This document shows positions 1 through 7,858 of a DNA stretch of 64,000 nucleotides, piece after piece. The stretch is from NCBI GenBank assembly GCA_902363135.1, contig CABIZF010000002.1:449953-513952 (forward strand), in the 5' to 3' direction. The notes under the pieces are model-generated. The model had not been told where the DNA came from. It did not search any database and was given only the letters and a program-made list of their open reading frames with translations. The stretch's first letter is position 1; each line of letters begins with the position of its first letter. Made by a program: the position numbers and the translations under genes. This stretch comes from Lachnospiraceae bacterium (lineage in GTDB: Bacteria; Bacillota; Clostridia; Lachnospirales; Lachnospiraceae).

Positions 1-732
1 GGAAATAGAGTAAAACTGCCTAAATTAAAAAATGTAAAAGCAAAACTGCATAGAAATTTTAGCGGGCAGATAAAATCGGCAACGATATTACAAATTCCGA
101 GTGGAAAATATTATGTATCAATTTTAGTGGAAACAGAACATGTGGAACTGCCACATGCAAATCAAAATACAGGAATAGATTTAGGTATTAAGGAGTTATG
201 TATTACTTCAGCTGGAAAGAAATACGAAAATCCAAAAATCATCAGAAAATACGAAAAGAAACTGATAAAACTGCAAAGGCAGTTAGCCCATAAAGAGAAA
301 AGAAGTCAAAATTACTACAAAACAAAGAAAAAGATAGCATTATGCCATGAAAAAATAACAAATACCAGAAAAGATTATCTGCACAAGATGTCCCATGAGA
401 TTATCAGCGAAAACCAAGTGATAGTTTCAGAAGATTTGCAGATAAAAAGCATGGTAAAAAATCATCATTTGGCAAAGTCTATAAGTGATGTATCATGGTA
501 TGAGCTTACAAGACAGTTAGAATATAAGGCAAAGTGGAATGGCAGAAAATATATCAAGATAAATACATTTTATGCTAGCAGTCAGCTGTGTTCAGCCTGT
601 GGATACCAAAATACAGAGACGAAAAATCTATCGGTAAGGGAATGGATATGTCCTGTCTGTGGAACAAATCATGACAGAGATATCAATGCGGCAAAGAATA
701 TACTGGAAGAAGGATTAGGACAAATAGCATAA
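1..732 (+). CDS. tnpB: TnpB RNA-guided nuclease of an IS605/IS607-type element, 5' end outside window
   Basis: The frame is open from base 1, so the N-terminus lies off the window; a GTG at 127 is internal. The visible protein has the three RuvC-like acidic motifs of Tnp[10 protein letters not shown], then SEDLQIKSM, then DRDINAAKN near the end. A zinc ribbon (CSACG ... CPVCG) lies between the last two. TnpB proteins cleave DNA guided by an RNA from the element's right end; nothing in the visible part looks inactivated. It is not a close copy of the TnpB at 5578. No transposase (TnpA) is visible. The family call is firm; activity is inferred from intact motifs. Confidence 0.88.
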   Translation, partial: GNRVKLPKLKNVKAKLHRNFSGQIKSATILQIPSGKYYVSILVETEHVELPHANQNTGIDLGIKELCITSAGKKYENPKIIRKYEKKLIKLQRQLAHKEKRSQNYYKTKKKIALCHEKITNTRKDYLHKMSHEIISENQVIVSEDLQIKSMVKNHHLAKSISDVSWYELTRQLEYKAKWNGRKYIKINTFYASSQLCSACGYQNTETKNLSVREWICPVCGTNHDRDINAAKNILEEGLGQIA

Positions 733-843
733 AAGGAATAACAATATAGGACAGGGACTGTCCGAATTAACGCCTGTGGAGATAGTAGGTTACGAGGTCT
801 GCGAAGCAGGAAGCCCATTGGCTTTAGACAATGGGTAGTTCAC
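733..843 (+). ncRNA. Right end / probable omega-RNA 3' part of the first TnpB element
   Basis: Directly after the tnpB stop is a GC-richer structured stretch ending in a hairpin CCCATTG (814-820) / CAATGGG (829-835) and then TAGTTCAC. This is the usual look of an IS200/IS605-type right end, where the guide RNA of TnpB also ends. A small hairpin CTGCGAAGCAG lies just upstream. The next ~20 bases (844 onward) would be the guide if the boundary is right. The exact boundary is inferred. Confidence 0.5.
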
Positions 844-884
844 ACAACTTGCGATAAGATGAATGAAATTATATACTTAGCCTA

Positions 885-1558
885 GATTATTCTATACATG
901 AATTTTCAAAAATTATAGGCGTATCTGCCCAGACATTACGAAATTTGGATGCCAATGGAAAACTTCATCCGCATCATACTGCAGTAAGTGGCTATAGATA
1001 TTATTCTGATGAGCAACTCAATTAGGTAATAAATGTAAAGCCTAAAAAACGCATTACAATTGGATATTGTCGCGTTTCCAGCCGTAATAAGAACATCAAT
1101 AAGAGTCAGAAAGTAAAGAAATCAGAAAAACAGAAACGCAGATTACAGCGTAGTATCTCTCGTTCTTACGAGAAAAATAAGAAAGGAGAAAGTTACTGTA
1201 AAACAAATAATGTAATCAAAAAGGAAAAACTTTTATTAAAACGAAATCACAGATTAACAAACATCCGTAAAAATTATTTAAATCAGACCATATCGGAGAT
1301 CGTAAATCGAAAACCAAGATTTATATGTATGGAAGATCTGAATGTCCGCTTTACTATAAGTGCAGCGATAAAGGAATCCAGCTTATTGTGGCTGACCGGT
1401 TTTATCCATCATCAAAGCTTTGCAGCTGTTGTGGAAACATCAAAAAAGCTTTGAAGTTATCTGACAGAGTTTATAGATGTGCGTGTGGGAATATGATTGA
1501 CAGAGATTTCCAGGCATCTATAAATCTCAAAGCTTATGGAGAAAGATTTGCAAGCTAA
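885..1558 (+). pseudogene. IS607-like tnpA/tnpB chimeric remnant
   Basis: The first part reads as the MerR-like helix-turn-helix of an IS607 TnpA (YSIHEFSKIIGVSAQTLRN) and hits a stop after SDEQLN. The catalytic start GYCRVSS follows out of context and then jumps straight into the middle of TnpB (NINK..QKVKK). Compared with copy B, the resolvase domain and the first half of tnpB are deleted. About 80 bp more are missing near 1350, which removes the region after MEDLN. The 3' 230 bp still encode the zinc ribbon and last RuvC motif. No functional product is expected. Confidence 0.85.
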
Positions 1559-1727
1559 CACGGAAACGTTAATGCAAATATGTACGGATACGTTAGTCCG
1601 GAATTTACGCCTATGGAGAGTACAAGAGCTTGTGAGTAGATTGATATTTATATCATCAAAAGCATACTCGTTGAAGTAGGAATGGAACATAGAAGTTTAT
1701 AACTTTTTATAAGTTTTCAGTAACGGA
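885..1727 (+). mobile_element. Decayed IS607-like element, copy A
   Basis: Holds remnants of a MerR-headed serine recombinase (tnpA) and of tnpB. Its 3' flank (1559-1727) is nearly identical to the flank behind the intact tnpB at 6742-6910. The two copies diverge right after a shared TAACGGA, which places the right end near a GG dinucleotide, as is usual for IS607. The shared flank should contain the omega-RNA. The left end is not sharply defined; homology to copy B starts near 885. Confidence 0.75.
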
Positions 1728-1734
1728 AGCAGAC

Positions 1735-3519
1735 ATGCTGAGAAGTGAAGAAGTAAGAAAGCTGGCACCGGAGATGGATCCTCTTCGCATGGGAATGGGC
1801 TGGAAGGTAAGTGATCTCTCGAAGCCTCAGGTTATGGTCGAGAGCTCCTATGGAGACAGCCATCCGGGGTCGGCACACCTGAATATTTTCGTGGAAGAAG
1901 CGGTAAAAGCAGTCAATGAAAATGGAGGAAAGGCTGCCAGATATTTTGCAACCGATATGTGCGATGGCATCGCGCAGGGGCATGATGGCATTAATTACTC
2001 CCTTGCACACCGCGATGCGATCACGAATCTGATCGAGGCGCAGGCGAATGCGACTGTTTTTGATGGCGGGGTATTTATTGCAAGCTGTGATAAATCCATG
2101 CCGGCTATGCTTATGAGCATCGGTCGTTTAAAGGACATGAGCGCGATCGTAGTGACCGGCGGCGTCATGGAGGCGCATGAGCTGCCGAAAAAATATATTG
2201 TCGATGACCCGGCCTGCAAAATAAATGAATTACTCACGCTTGAGCAGATTGGTAAATTTGACGCATGGGAGAAGACCGGAGTCATACCGGAGGAGCAGTT
2301 GGATTATTACAAGCAGCATGCATGTCCGAGCTGCGGAGCATGTTCATTTATGGGAACTGCCTCGACTATGCAGATCATGGCAGAGGCGCTCGGACTTATG
2401 CTTCCGGGAACGGCCCTCATGCCGTCTACGGCGCCGGAACTGAAGGAGGCATCCTATCAGGCGGGAAAACAGCTGATGGATCTGATTTCAAAAGGAATAA
2501 AGACATCGGACATTGTCACAAAGGAAAGCTTTGAAAATGCAATCATGGTGCATGCAGCGATCTCAGGGTCAACAAATGCAACGATGCATCTTCCGGCGAT
2601 TGCGCATGAATTCGGATTTGAAATCAGCGCAGACACCTTTGATAGATTGCACAGAGGTGCCCATTATTTGTTAAATATCCGCCCGTCAGGAGATTGGCCT
2701 GCACAGTACTTTTATTATGCAGGAGGTGTGCCGCGTGTCATGGAAGAGATCAAGAGCATGCTTCATCTGGATGTGATGACAGTGACAGGCAAGACTCTGG
2801 GCGAAAACCTGGAGGAACTTAAGAAAAACGGATTTTATGAGCACTGTGATGAGATCCTCCGTGAAAAATCAAAGCTGTTCGGAAGAAATATAGACCGGGA
2901 AGACATCATTCATTCCTTTGAGCATGCGAAGGGGACAAACGGAAGTATCGCGATCCTGAAAGGAAATCTGGCGCCGGAGGGCTGCGTGATCAAGCACACG
3001 GCATGTCCGGAAAATATGTTTCAGGCAGTGCTCCGTGCAAAGCCGTATGACAGCGAGGAGGCCTGCATCAGTGCCGTGCTGCATGGAGAGGTAAAGCCGG
3101 GAGATGCAGTATTTATCCGTTATGAAGGGCCAAGAGGAAGCGGCATGCCTGAGATGTTCTATACCGGTGAGGCAATCTGTGCCGATCCAAAGCTGGCATC
3201 GAGTGTGGCGCTGATTACGGACGGAAGATTTTCCGGAGCATCCAGAGGACCGGTGATCGGGCATGTGTCCCCGGAGGCGGCAGCAGGAGGACCGATTGCA
3301 TTTGTGGAAGAGGGCGACCTGATCGAGCTGGATGTCCACAACAGGACGATATCCATCGTTGGCATAAAAGGAGAACGGAAAACGCCACAGGAGGTGGAGC
3401 GTGTTCTGGAAGAGCGGAAGAGCCGGTGGAAAGGGTTTGAAAGCAAGTATACACATGGACTCTTAAAGCTCTATGCGCAGCATGCCGTGAGTGCGATGAA
3501 GGGTGCTTACATGGAGTAG
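1735..3519 (+). CDS. IlvD/Edd-family sugar-acid dehydratase
   Basis: 594 residues, the normal length for IlvD/Edd dehydratases, which use an iron-sulfur cluster to remove water from dihydroxy or sugar acids. Cluster and active-site signatures are present: SCDKSMP, ACPSCGACSFMGTAST and KHTACPE, with the C-terminal TDGRFSGASRGP block. The aldolase 32 bp downstream and the KDG-kinase stub after it argue for a sugar-acid (aldonate/uronate) dehydratase making a 2-keto-3-deoxy acid, rather than for branched-chain amino acid synthesis. The IS607-like right end stops 8 bp before the ATG, so the native promoter and probably the native ribosome site are gone; only a weak GGAAG is left. Exact substrate unknown. 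Confidence 0.85.
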   Translation: MLRSEEVRKLAPEMDPLRMGMGWKVSDLSKPQVMVESSYGDSHPGSAHLNIFVEEAVKAVNENGGKAARYFATDMCDGIAQGHDGINYSLAHRDAITNLIEAQANATVFDGGVFIASCDKSMPAMLMSIGRLKDMSAIVVTGGVMEAHELPKKYIVDDPACKINELLTLEQIGKFDAWEKTGVIPEEQLDYYKQHACPSCGACSFMGTASTMQIMAEALGLMLPGTALMPSTAPELKEASYQAGKQLMDLISKGIKTSDIVTKESFENAIMVHAAISGSTNATMHLPAIAHEFGFEISADTFDRLHRGAHYLLNIRPSGDWPAQYFYYAGGVPRVMEEIKSMLHLDVMTVTGKTLGENLEELKKNGFYEHCDEILREKSKLFGRNIDREDIIHSFEHAKGTNGSIAILKGNLAPEGCVIKHTACPENMFQAVLRAKPYDSEEACISAVLHGEVKPGDAVFIRYEGPRGSGMPEMFYTGEAICADPKLASSVALITDGRFSGASRGPVIGHVSPEAAAGGPIAFVEEGDLIELDVHNRTISIVGIKGERKTPQEVERVLEERKSRWKGFESKYTHGLLKLYAQHAVSAMKGAYME

Positions 3520-3551
3520 CAGTTTGCAGGTTGAGAAAGGAGATTAGACAA

Positions 3552-4190
3552 ATGAATACGATGATTGAGAAATTAGCGGAAATGCTGGTAGTGCCGGTTG
3601 TGGTACTGGACGATGAAAAGGACGCAGAAATGCTGGCTGATGCCCTAGTAAAGGGTGGACTGCCGTGCGCGGAGGTTACCTTCCGGACGGCTGCGGCAGA
3701 GGAATCCATCCGGATCATGAGTACAAAGTATCCGGATATGCTGGTTGGAGCAGGAACGGTGCTGACCATTGAGCAGGTGGATAAAGCTGTGGCGGCGGGT
3801 GCAAAGTTTATCGTCAGCCCGGGATTTGATCCGGAAATCGTTGACTATTGTATCGAAAAAGAGATACCGGTCCTTCCGGGAGTGGTCACTCCTTCCGAGG
3901 CAATACAGGCGGTAAAGAGGGGCCTTGAGGTTGTGAAGTTTTTCCCGGCAGAGCAGTATGGCGGAGTGGCGACGATAAAGGCACTGGCAGCGCCGTTTAC
4001 CATGCTGAAATTCATGCCGACCGGCGGCGTGAATGTGAAAAACCTGAAAGACTATCTGGGCTGCAGTAAGATCGTATGCTGCGGCGGAAGCTGGATGGTC
4101 AAGGGCGACATGATCAAGGCTGGTGAATTTGATAAAATTGCCGAGATGACAAAAGAAGCCGTTGAACTGGCGCACAGCATTCGAAAATAA
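3552..4190 (+). CDS. eda: 2-keto-3-deoxy-6-phosphogluconate/galactonate aldolase
   Basis: 212 residues from the ATG that follows AAGGAGATTAGACAA; an upstream in-frame TTG lacks a ribosome site. A class I TIM-barrel aldolase of the KDPG family: the catalytic glutamate lies in AEVTFRT and the Schiff-base lysine in VVKFFPAEQYGG, with the phosphate-binding FMPTGGV block after it. It splits a phosphorylated 2-keto-3-deoxy acid into pyruvate and glyceraldehyde-3-phosphate. It shares an operon with the dehydratase upstream and the truncated kinase downstream, so the product of that kinase was probably its substrate. Confidence 0.9.
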   Translation: MNTMIEKLAEMLVVPVVVLDDEKDAEMLADALVKGGLPCAEVTFRTAAAEESIRIMSTKYPDMLVGAGTVLTIEQVDKAVAAGAKFIVSPGFDPEIVDYCIEKEIPVLPGVVTPSEAIQAVKRGLEVVKFFPAEQYGGVATIKALAAPFTMLKFMPTGGVNVKNLKDYLGCSKIVCCGGSWMVKGDMIKAGEFDKIAEMTKEAVELAHSIRK

Positions 4191-4204
4191 AGGAGACTAC
4201 GGAT

Positions 4205-4318
4205 ATGAACCTTAATTTAAAACCAAAGAGTGAATGTAAATATGATGCGGTTTCTCTTGGCGAGGTAATGCTTATCTGTGTTCAAATTTTTACACATTTT
4301 CCGAAAAAAGATGTATAA
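4205..4318 (+). pseudogene. 5' stub of a 2-keto-3-deoxygluconate kinase (PfkB family)
   Basis: A good ribosome site (AAAGGAG) and ATG lead into a protein whose residues 13-23 read KYDAVSLGEVM, the typical first beta strand of KDG kinases. After the following Leu the similarity ends abruptly and the frame stops at codon 38. The remaining ~300 codons are absent, so this is a deletion remnant. The operon would have had dehydratase, aldolase and kinase; without the kinase the aldolase substrate must come from elsewhere. Confidence 0.7.
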
Positions 4319-4319
4319 T
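4289..4319 (+). promoter_or_regulatory. Candidate promoter of the esterase gene
   Basis: A perfect TATAAT (4314-4319) with a TTTACA 19 bp upstream lies at the junction where the kinase stub ends, 105 bp before the esterase start. The spacing is long, so this is a weak prediction. Confidence 0.35.
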
Positions 4320-4423
4320 TGACGCAGACCATGCATTGATCTGTCAGCTGATTTATGAGGTTAGGACAGTGGGCAGATGCATGAGAAAAGCGTGATAAAA
4401 ATGAAGGGAAAGAGGTAAAAATC

Positions 4424-5242
4424 ATGAATTATCAGATATTAGATGTAACAACCGGTACGGCGCCTGTACCTGCAAAGCTTTACACGTATTTTCTGGACAA
4501 TTCTCCGGAGATCGATTCAAAGCGCACCCGTCCGGCGATCGTGCTCTGTCCAGGCGGTGGCTATCGCTTCACTTCCGACCGGGAGGCAGAGGCCGTAGCG
4601 ATGCAGTTTCTGGCAGCCGGGATCCATGTCGCGATCCTGCGCTATACCGTAGCACCGCAGGGTGAGTATCCGCAGGCACTCCGCGAGGTGGCCTGGTCCG
4701 TGGCTCATATCCGGGAGCATGCCGCGCAGTACCATGTGGATCCGGATCGGATTCTCGTGATGGGATTTTCCGCAGGCGGGCATCTGGCAGCCTCCTATGG
4801 TATGTTCTGGAAGAACCATACCTTTTTGGCAGAAGAGCTTGGTGTATCGTCCGATCAGCTTCGTCCGAACGGGATGATCCTTGGATACCCGGTCATCACT
4901 TCCGGGGAAAAGGCACACCGGGACTCCTTTGTGGCACTTCTTGGCGACCGTTACAATGCGCTCGTAGAAGAGATGTCGCTGGAGCATCAGGTCAGCGAGG
5001 ATACACCGCCGACCTTCCTCTGGCATACAGAGACCGATGAGCTTGTCCCGGTCGAGAATTCCATGTATCTTTTTGAAGCACTGCACACCCATCACATTCC
5101 GGTCGAGATGCACATTTACCCGACCGGTGAGCATGGCCTGAGTCTTGCAAACGAAGAGACAATCCGCAGCGACGGAACCGGCATCGTACCGGCCTGCCAG
5201 AGCTGGATTGGCCTGGCGGCAGCGTGGGTGAAGCGGCTGTAG
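4424..5242 (+). CDS. Alpha/beta-hydrolase, acetyl-xylan-esterase-like
   Basis: 272 residues. The oxyanion block CPGGGY, the nucleophile elbow GFSAGG (Ser in MGFSAGGHLAAS), a late Asp in TDELVPVENS and a His in GEHGLSL make a complete catalytic triad. Family members of this size remove acetyl or similar groups from sugars or small esters. No signal peptide, so cytoplasmic. It lies downstream of the sugar-acid genes but with its own likely promoter, which would suit plant-polysaccharide use. Substrate not determinable from sequence. Confidence 0.8.
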   Translation: MNYQILDVTTGTAPVPAKLYTYFLDNSPEIDSKRTRPAIVLCPGGGYRFTSDREAEAVAMQFLAAGIHVAILRYTVAPQGEYPQALREVAWSVAHIREHAAQYHVDPDRILVMGFSAGGHLAASYGMFWKNHTFLAEELGVSSDQLRPNGMILGYPVITSGEKAHRDSFVALLGDRYNALVEEMSLEHQVSEDTPPTFLWHTETDELVPVENSMYLFEALHTHHIPVEMHIYPTGEHGLSLANEETIRSDGTGIVPACQSWIGLAAAWVKRL

Positions 5243-5354
5243 AAACAGAGGTAAAGAGGTTATTAACAGCTAAATGTAAACTATAAAATTATACAAGTAT
5301 ATGTTGAGCTTTATAAGATATTAGAGTAGAACATTATTGAAAGGAGTTGATGCT

Positions 5355-5577
5355 TTGAGTAAATATTATTCTATACATGAATTTTCAAAAATTGTAGGCG
5401 TATCTGCCCAGACATTACGAAATTGGGATGCCAATGGAAAACTTGGATATTGTCATGTTTCCAGCCATAAACAAAAAGATGATCTGGAATGACAGATTGA
5501 TAATGTTAAGACATATCTTCTGGCAAAAGGACAGCCAGCTAAGAAACTTATCCGGGAATTGACACAGGAGGAAGCAG
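5355..5577 (+). pseudogene. IS607-like tnpA (MerR-type HTH serine recombinase) remnant
   Basis: TTG start with a good ribosome site. It reads SKYYSIHEFSKIVGVSAQ..., a MerR-like DNA-binding head, then joins directly to GYCHVSS (normally GYCRVSS, where the Ser is the recombinase nucleophile). About 30 codons between the two are deleted compared with copy A. A TGA follows shortly after (KDDLE-stop) and almost the whole catalytic domain is absent before tnpB begins. Confidence 0.8.
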
Positions 5578-6741
5578 ATGGTAAAAGCCATAAAAGTAAT
5601 GCTGATACCAAACAATGTACAGAAAACGAAGATGTTTCAGTACGTAGGTGCCTCAAGATTTGCTTATAACTGGGCTTTGGCCAGGGAAATAGAGAACTAT
5701 GAAAAAGGCGGCAGATTCCTTTCAGATTCAGAACTCAGGAAAGAATTTACAAAGCTTAGACATTCTGATGAATATGCATGGTTACTGAATATTTCAAATA
5801 ATGTAACCAAACAGGCGATCAAAGATGCCTGTACTGCTTATAAGAACTTTTTCAAAGGTTTGCAGAAATTCCCAAGATTCAAGTCAAAAAAGAGATCAAT
5901 GCCGAAGTTCTATCAGGACAACGTTAAGATACGATTTAGTAATACCCACGTTAAATTTGAAGGCTTTTCCTCCAGCAGGAAAGCAAATAAACAAAAAATG
6001 AATTGGGTAAGACTTGCAGAACATGGACGTATTCCGACAGATGCTAAATATATGAATCCGAGAATATCCTTTGACGGGCTAAACTGGTGGATCAGTGTAT
6101 GTGTGGAATTTCCTGACTGCAGGGAAACACTTTATGATGACGGAGTCGGCATAGACTTGGGAATCAAAGATCTGGCTGTCTGCTCTGATGGGGCTAAGTA
6201 TAAGAACATCAATAAGCGTCAGAAGGTAAAGAAATTAGAAAAACAGAAACGCAGATTACAGCGTAGTATCTCTCGTTCTTACGAGAAAAATAAGAAAGGG
6301 GAAAGTTACTGTAAAACAAATAATGTAATCAAAAAGGAAAAACTTTTATTAAAAAGAAATCACAGATTAACAAACATCCGTAAAAACTATTTGAATCAGA
6401 CCATATCTGAGATCATAAATCGAAAACCAAGATTTATATGTATGGAAGATCTGAATGTCAGCGGAATGATAAAAAACAGACATTTATCCAAATCAGTTCA
6501 GGAACAGGGATTTTTTTTGTTTAGAAAACAGCTCGAATACAAATGCAGCGATAAAGGGATTCAGCTTATTGTGGCTGATCGGTTTTATCCATCATCAAAG
6601 CTTTGCAGTTGTTGTGGAAACATCAAAAAAGATTTGAAGTTATCTGACAGAGTTTATAGATGTGCGTGTGGGAATATAATAGATAGAGATTTCCAGGCAT
6701 CTATAAATCTCAAGGCTTATGGAGAAAGATTTGCAGGCTGA
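5578..6741 (+). CDS. tnpB: TnpB RNA-guided nuclease, IS607-associated, full length
   Basis: 387 residues, a normal TnpB length. N-terminal helix-turn-helix/WED-type region (MVKAIKVMLIPN...), then RuvC motif I GIDLGIKDLAV, motif II CMEDLNVSGM, a zinc ribbon CSCCG/CACG and motif III DRDFQASINL. All nuclease residues appear intact although the partner transposase is destroyed. The ribosome site GAGGAAGC overlaps the dead tnpA. The guide RNA is expected to overlap the 3' end and the following 169 bp. Confidence 0.92.
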   Translation: MVKAIKVMLIPNNVQKTKMFQYVGASRFAYNWALAREIENYEKGGRFLSDSELRKEFTKLRHSDEYAWLLNISNNVTKQAIKDACTAYKNFFKGLQKFPRFKSKKRSMPKFYQDNVKIRFSNTHVKFEGFSSSRKANKQKMNWVRLAEHGRIPTDAKYMNPRISFDGLNWWISVCVEFPDCRETLYDDGVGIDLGIKDLAVCSDGAKYKNINKRQKVKKLEKQKRRLQRSISRSYEKNKKGESYCKTNNVIKKEKLLLKRNHRLTNIRKNYLNQTISEIINRKPRFICMEDLNVSGMIKNRHLSKSVQEQGFFLFRKQLEYKCSDKGIQLIVADRFYPSSKLCSCCGNIKKDLKLSDRVYRCACGNIIDRDFQASINLKAYGERFAG

Positions 6742-6910
6742 CACTGAAACGTTAATGCAAATATGTACGGATACGTTAGTCCGGAATTTACGCCTATGGA
6801 GAGTACAGGAACTTGTGAGTAGATTGGTATTTATATCATCAAAAGCATACTCGTTAAAGTAGGAATGGAACATAGAAGTTTATAACTTTTTATAAGTTTT
6901 CAGTAACGGA
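6742..6910 (+). ncRNA. Probable omega-RNA / right end of IS607-like copy B
   Basis: Conserved non-coding flank shared with copy A (1559-1727), ending ...CAGTAACGGA. By family precedent the TnpB guide scaffold lies here and the guide starts just past the element end. Extent is inferred. Confidence 0.5.
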
Positions 6911-7030
6911 CCATCTCTGATCCTCTTTTTTTGCTTTACAGGAAATTGCATCCTGTAAAGTAAAAACGCTTCGCGAGGATGCACACTGTGGCGTAAGCGG
7001 AAGATGTCGCAAGCGACCGCCGCAGGCGCA
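6911..7030. other. Hairpin-rich filler between IS607-like copy B and the surface-protein fragment
   Basis: No gene. A perfect 10-bp hairpin CTTTACAGGA/TCCTGTAAAG (6931-6956 region) is followed by several short GCG-TAA/CAA-GC mini-hairpins. GCATCCT inside the first hairpin can instead pair with AGGATGC about 20 bp on, so two mutually exclusive folds exist. Function unknown; it may be another decayed intergenic repeat. Confidence 0.4.
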
Positions 7031-7565
7031 AGCAAGTGGCGTTTCTGATACTGTGACGATCGTGGTACAGAAAAAGAAAGTAGCCGCTTCCGGTATTTCG
7101 AATGTTAGCAAATCACTGAAGCTGAAGCGCGGAGAGAAATACACATTAGCTCCGGTGATCAGCCCGATCACGACAGCAGACAAGGCAAGCTACCGCTCTT
7201 CGAATAAGAAGGTCGTAACGGTCAGCAAGAAGGGCGTCATCACCGCAAAGAAATCCGGAACTGCCAAGATTACGGTAAAGGCCGGAAAGAAGAAGGTTAC
7301 CGTGAAGGTGACGGTAGAGAAGGTGGCTCCGACCGGAATGAACAAAGTGCCGGAAAGCAAGACACTGAAAAAGGGCAAATCCTTCACAATCAAGCCAAAG
7401 CTGACGCCGTCCGGAGCAGAAGCCAAGATTACCTACCGCAGCTCCAATAAAAAGATAGCGACCGTCAACGCAAAAGGCAAAGTGACAGCGAAGAAAAAAG
7501 GAACAGTGACTATCACGGTGAAGGCCGGAAATGTGATCCGCACCTGTGTGGTTACAGTCAAGTAG
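7031..7565 (+). pseudogene. Truncated duplicate of the 3' end of the Ig-like surface-protein gene at 20664
   Basis: From about 7031 the DNA matches 23892-24425 with only scattered substitutions and ends at the same stop position. It encodes the last ~175 residues: two bacterial Ig-like (Big_2) domains with K-x-A-T-V/I repeats. No signal peptide, no start with a ribosome site and no 5' part are present, so it is a fragment from duplication or recombination. It could serve as a donor for gene conversion of the intact gene. Confidence 0.8.
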
Positions 7566-7567
7566 TT

Positions 7568-7725
7568 TAACCGAATCAAGCAAGTCCCCTGCTTCAATTG
7601 CGCAAAGCAATAAGCAGTGGGTTGGGACTTGTTTGTATCAGGAGTGGTACAAGCCACTCCTGATAAGCTGCGAAGCGGCTATTCGGTTATGAGCAAGTAG
7701 CGAAGCGGATTGCGAATATCCGCTT
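7568..7725 (+). ncRNA. Structured intergenic element, copy 1 (four-way junction fold)
   Basis: A closing stem TAACCGAAT (7568-7576) / ATTCGGTTA (7681-7689) encloses three helices with no unpaired base between them: a 12-bp stem 7577-7588/7624-7635 with a nested hairpin, a perfect 12-bp hairpin 7636-7665, and hairpin 7666-7680 with a GAA loop. An 8-bp hairpin (7703-7725) follows a conserved linker TGAGCAAGTAGCGAAGC. Copy 2 at 9261 keeps every helix with different bases. The wobble pairs are G-T on this strand and would be A-C mismatches on the other, so the plus strand is the functional one. It sits between the stop of the surface-gene fragment and a terminator. Class unknown. Confidence 0.75.
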
Positions 7726-7763
7726 TAACAAGTAAAATAAGCATTATTGGCTTTTATAGTTTG

Positions 7764-7799
7764 AAAAAGGAGCAGTCGGAATTTTGGCTGCTCCTTTTT
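7764..7799. terminator. Bidirectional intrinsic terminator
   Basis: GGAGCAG (7769-7775) pairs with CTGCTCC (7788-7794), flanked by five A and five T. It serves the surface-gene fragment (plus) and the ATPase gene (minus). A near copy follows the second structured element and a related one follows the intact surface gene. Confidence 0.8.
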
Positions 7800-7858
7800 C
7801 TCAGGTCAATGTTACTTCAAGATCCTGCGGAAGGCAGAAAAGTATAATTTTGGTTTGC

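Larger units (their letters stand above)
5341..6910 (+). mobile_element. IS607-like element, copy B (tnpA decayed, tnpB intact)
   Basis: Begins near the AAGGAGTTGATGC ribosome site of the tnpA remnant and ends at the TAACGGA shared with copy A. The 169 bp behind tnpB are almost the same in both copies. The element cannot move by itself because tnpA is broken, but the tnpB and right-end RNA unit is preserved. Confidence 0.75.
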
